DNA from: Ramlibacter sp.
GTDB lineage: Bacteria; Pseudomonadota; Gammaproteobacteria; Burkholderiales; Burkholderiaceae_C
NCBI GenBank assembly: GCA_028292245.1
Contig: JAQGMS010000303.1
Span: 1 to 64,000, forward strand
DNA: 64,000 bases
Direction: 5' to 3'
Shown: piece by piece, positions 61,466 to 64,000 of the stretch
How the letters are laid out: every line of letters starts with the position of its first letter
Position numbering within the stretch: position 1 is the stretch's first letter
The notes under the pieces: model-generated
Seen by the model: the letters and a program-made list of their open reading frames with translations, nothing else
Databases searched by the model: none
What the model was told of the DNA's origin: nothing
Translations under genes and position numbers: made by a program

Positions 61466-62542
61466 TCACTGCTGAGGCAGGCCCAGTTGCGCGGCCATCC
61501 AGTCGGCCGTGAGGTTCCGCCATCGGTATGGTCGGTTGTTCGAGATGTGGTTGCCGTCCTCGATGGCGAGAAGCTTCACCGGCCCCGAGGCTTCATCGGC
61601 CAGCCGCTGGGAGTGCCGCCAGTCCACCAGGCGATCCTGCTTGCCCATCACGATGAACAGCGGGCATTCGATCTGCCGCGCGATGCCGCCCTTGAGCGTC
61701 AGGGTGCTGGCGTGTGATGCGGCTTCATCCAGCGTCGCCAGGTGGCTGCGAACGCGGAAGCATTCCTTTTGCATTTCAGGGGCGTTGTCCCAGGTCTCGC
61801 GAACGTCATACGGCCCCGACAGCGAAATGCACGCCTTGATCCTCTTTTCGAACGCGGCCGCGCGGGGCGCAAGGTACCCGCCCAAGCTGACGCCCCAAAG
61901 GCCGATGCGCGATCGGTCGATATCGGCACGGCCCTGCAGCCAGTCCACCACTGCCGTCACTGCCACTTCGGAGTCGCCGCGCAGGGCGTATTCGTACTCG
62001 GCCTCGCCCTGGCCGGGTGTATCGACCATCAAGGTGGCGATCCCGCGGGCGAGGAATGGCAGCTCGTAAGCCTCCATCTCCTCCTTCGCGGATTCCAGGC
62101 CGGGCACCATGATCATCACGGGAGGATGGGTCACGCCGGTCGGCACGCGCAGAATCCCCGCGAGAAAGGATCGTTCGTACGGGATTTCCACCCGCACGCC
62201 GGGCGGACGCAGGTACGGAAGCGCGTCCTGCCGGCACTTGATTGCACGCATATGAGCGGCTTTCATCTGCGGCACGTCGTTGACGAACATGAACTTTGCG
62301 AAGTGGTAGTAGACGGCCGCGCGGGACAGGTGCTCTCCTGCCGACAGGCGATACCCGCTTTCCAGGGCCTCGCGCCCCAGCAACTCATGAACTTCGCCTC
62401 GTTTGCACCAGGCCGCGCACCAGTCTTCCCAGCGGTCGAGACTCCGCGTGACTTCCTGAAAATCGATCCAGAGGACACCGTTCGAAATGAGTCGGGGGGC
62501 CCAATGAGATATCGCGGTCTCGACGCGAGCGTCTCTCGCCAT
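61466..62542 (-). CDS. Alpha/beta hydrolase, dihydropseudooxynicotine hydrolase-like
   Basis: Serine hydrolase of 358 residues with an N-terminal helical cap and an alpha/beta domain. MIMVPGLESAKEEMEAYELP is the oxyanion-hole region, Ser lies in IGLWGVSLGGYLAPRAAAFE, Asp in VMGKQDRLVDWRHS and His in IEDGNHISNNRPYRWRN. The architecture matches the C-C-bond hydrolase of nicotine breakdown and related DUF1100-type esterases. ATG at 62542 follows AAGGAG by 8 bases. First gene of the operon divergent from a LysR regulator, with which it shares a promoter. Confidence 0.85.
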   Translation of the reverse strand: MARDARVETAISHWAPRLISNGVLWIDFQEVTRSLDRWEDWCAAWCKRGEVHELLGREALESGYRLSAGEHLSRAAVYYHFAKFMFVNDVPQMKAAHMRAIKCRQDALPYLRPPGVRVEIPYERSFLAGILRVPTGVTHPPVMIMVPGLESAKEEMEAYELPFLARGIATLMVDTPGQGEAEYEYALRGDSEVAVTAVVDWLQGRADIDRSRIGLWGVSLGGYLAPRAAAFEKRIKACISLSGPYDVRETWDNAPEMQKECFRVRSHLATLDEAASHASTLTLKGGIARQIECPLFIVMGKQDRLVDWRHSQRLADEASGPVKLLAIEDGNHISNNRPYRWRNLTADWMAAQLGLPQQ

Positions 62543-62646
62543 GCTTTCGTCTCCTTCGGTGCGCCGCGGTCCCGACATCGGAACTTTATTGACCAGCGCG
62601 ACAGCAGTGAGACTATTGAAAAGCGACTCTTCCCGATAGTGATTGT

Positions 62647-62663
62647 TTATCATTGAGCGATAA
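62647..62663. promoter_or_regulatory. LysR-type operator (T-N11-A)
   Basis: TTATCATTGAGCGATAA: perfect 5-base arms TTATC / GATAA around 7 bases, the T-N11-A layout of LysR recognition boxes. It lies 22 bases before the LysR gene and 105 bases before the divergent operon. Confidence 0.65.
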
Positions 62664-62684
62664 CCCGCAGATATACTTCGAGCC

Positions 62685-63662
62685 GTGAATCTGCAACAGC
62701 TGCGCTATTTCTGCGGAGTCGCCGACCAGGGCCTGAACTTGTCCAAGGCGGCGGAAGTCCTGCACACGTCCCAACCCGGAATCAGTCGCCAGCTTCGTCA
62801 ACTCGAGGAGGAGTTGGGCACGGAACTGCTGGTCAGGCAAGGCAATCGCATCGCGGCGCTGACCGAGCCCGGCCGCGCGGCCCTGGAGATCGCGCGGCGA
62901 GTTCTCAGGGACATCGACAATCTCCGGTCGGTGGGCGCCGACCATGCCGATGAAGAGACCGGAACCCTGGTCGTGGCAACGACACACCTCCACGCACGAT
63001 ACATCCTCATCCCGATCGTGCATCTTTTCCACGAGCGCTATCCTGGTGTCAACCTGACTCTCAGGCAAGGCACGCCCGACCAGATTGCGCATTTCGTCAA
63101 CACGGGGGCCGCGGACCTCGGCATAGCGACAATTCCGACGACAGATATGCCGGCGCTCGCAAGGCTGCCGTACGCTTTGTTCCGGCGCGGAGTGCTGGTC
63201 CCCAAGCGCCATCCGTTGCTGCACAAGAAGCAGATCACCTTGGCGGACGTGGCCCACTATCCCATGATCAGCCTGGACCGCTCGTACGCGAGCGGCGTAT
63301 CCGTGATGAACGCCTTCGAGAAAAAGGGCATCAAGCCGAATATCGTCGTCACCGCGACGGATGCCGACGTGACCAAGGCTTACGTCGCCGCGGGGCTGGG
63401 CATCGCCACGCTTCCCGAAGCAGCCTACGACGCGAAAGAAGATGCGTCACTCAAACTCATCAACGCGCGCCACCTGTTTCCCGCGATCATGTGCTACATC
63501 TGGGTCCACCGTCACTTGTATCTTCGCGGCTACGCGTCGGAGTTCATCCGGATGCTGTCTCCAGCCTGGACGCGCCCGATGATCGATCGATACATGCGTT
63601 CGGAAGACGAGGCAGATCCCGGGCTCGCGCTCGATCCGCCGGCAGTGTTCGATCGCAAGTAG
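62685..63662 (+). CDS. LysR family transcriptional regulator, CysB-like
   Basis: LysR-type regulator of 325 residues. The N-terminal MNLQQLRYFCGVADQGLNLS, KAAEVLHTSQPGISRQLRQL, EEELGTELLVRQ matches the CysB/Cbl branch. The effector domain follows, with a longer C-terminus than usual (about 25 residues beyond the domain). GTG at 62685 begins the HTH directly. It diverges from the operon at 62542 over an LTTR box, so it probably controls that operon in response to the catabolite. Confidence 0.92.
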   Translation: MNLQQLRYFCGVADQGLNLSKAAEVLHTSQPGISRQLRQLEEELGTELLVRQGNRIAALTEPGRAALEIARRVLRDIDNLRSVGADHADEETGTLVVATTHLHARYILIPIVHLFHERYPGVNLTLRQGTPDQIAHFVNTGAADLGIATIPTTDMPALARLPYALFRRGVLVPKRHPLLHKKQITLADVAHYPMISLDRSYASGVSVMNAFEKKGIKPNIVVTATDADVTKAYVAAGLGIATLPEAAYDAKEDASLKLINARHLFPAIMCYIWVHRHLYLRGYASEFIRMLSPAWTRPMIDRYMRSEDEADPGLALDPPAVFDRK

Positions 63663-63784
63663 CGGCAGTTTGGATTGGAGCAACGGTCCCGTACCGAAAA
63701 CCCCCTAATTCGCCTAGGCAAATTGCTTATGCCAGGGAACGGGCCGGATGATCTGATGCACTGTCCGAGTTACAGAGGTTTTCA

Positions 63785-64000
63785 ATGGATCGCATCCCCA
63801 ATCGCTTGCTAGCTGTCCTGGCCGATGCCGCCTCCCTGCCTCTCGGCGCGGAAGAACAGTTGGCCCAAGCCCGCATCCAGCTGGCAGAAGCCCGCGACGA
63901 AATTGCTCGCGGACGTGCACAACTTGAACACCGCGATCGCGAACTGGTCTCCCGCGAGCATCTGGAGACTACGCTCAAAGCCGTGATCGACGCGATTCCA
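63785..64000 (+). CDS. Probable PAS/coiled-coil signalling protein, partial
   Basis: First 72 residues of a longer gene, open to the right edge. It starts MDRIPNRLLAVLADAASLPL, continues through a charged coiled coil (EEQLAQARIQLAEARDEIA, RGRAQLEHRDRELVSREHLE) and reaches TTLKAVIDAIP, the typical entry of a PAS domain. A sensor kinase, cyclic-di-GMP protein or chemoreceptor-like protein is plausible. The ATG at 63785 follows AGAGG by 7 bases. Confidence 0.55.
   Translation, partial: MDRIPNRLLAVLADAASLPLGAEEQLAQARIQLAEARDEIARGRAQLEHRDRELVSREHLETTLKAVIDAIP

Noticed and set aside
1-64000. CRISPR array, rRNA, toxin-antitoxin or restriction genes
   Set aside because: No regular short direct repeats with spacers, no rRNA sequence and no recognisable defence or toxin genes were seen on either strand.

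Overview
The window looks like a GC-rich Burkholderiales chromosome, probably Comamonadaceae- or Alcaligenaceae-like. The reasons are six tripartite-tricarboxylate 'Bug' type periplasmic receptors, three Burkholderia/Neisseria-type trimeric porins, dense single-operon aromatic catabolism genes, and a tRNA-Asp 3' end matching the Burkholderiales consensus. Species cannot be fixed from the sequence alone.

Layout. Positions 1-3030 look like ordinary chromosome: a partial Bug receptor diverging from a MarR regulator across three operator-like repeats, a 3-methyladenine DNA glycosylase (tag), and a TPR protein. At 3043-3056 lie the last 14 bases of a tRNA-Asp gene followed by its terminator but without the tRNA body, and a P4-type tyrosine integrase starts at 3194. 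I read this as one end of a genomic island that continues past the right edge of the window, since no intact tRNA-Asp was found. Next comes a compact module (4708-8138) with a second, XerC/D-like tyrosine recombinase, a plasmid/ICE-associated small protein, a DUF932-like protein, an unrecognised protein and a small membrane protein. It is C-rich on its coding strand and is the best candidate for an undescribed mobile module.

From 8.7 to 24.6 kb is a patchwork. It holds a broken duplicate of an ABC solute-binding gene, IS3 and cytochrome b561 relics, and genes for fumarylacetoacetate hydrolase (FAH)-fold hydrolases, VOC (extradiol-type) dioxygenases, a 2Fe-2S reductase, a porin and solute receptors. 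Five copies of an approximately 80-base dispersed repeat (three of them 29-48 bases upstream of genes) lie here. From 24.8 to 34.6 kb are an amidohydrolase, a glutathione transferase, a frameshifted LysR, and a TetR-controlled minus-strand operon with a flavoprotein hydroxylase, a Bug receptor, an alpha/beta hydrolase and a two-component flavin monooxygenase with its FMN reductase.

From 34.7 to 53.2 kb several transcription units (porin, dehydrogenase, receptor/SDR/aldolase, a gentisate-type ring-cleavage operon, a metallopeptidase-like/cupin/epimerase/receptor operon, and a receptor/GlcG/RraA operon) share a GTATACGT operator in their promoters. This indicates one regulon; the only local candidate regulator is a MarR protein at 36221. 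From 54.7 to 63.7 kb is a molybdenum hydroxylase with cytochrome c, a porin, a 3-hydroxyisobutyrate-dehydrogenase-like enzyme, DoxX, a Bug receptor and a C-C-hydrolase-like protein, divergent from a LysR; this suggests oxidation of an N-heterocyclic or aromatic compound. The window ends inside a probable PAS signalling protein.

Together the genes form an import-and-degrade island: porins let aromatic acids in, receptors scavenge them (no permease partners are present), monooxygenases and dioxygenases hydroxylate and cleave rings, and FAH-fold hydrolases, aldolases and lyases feed central metabolism. Named substrates are inference throughout.
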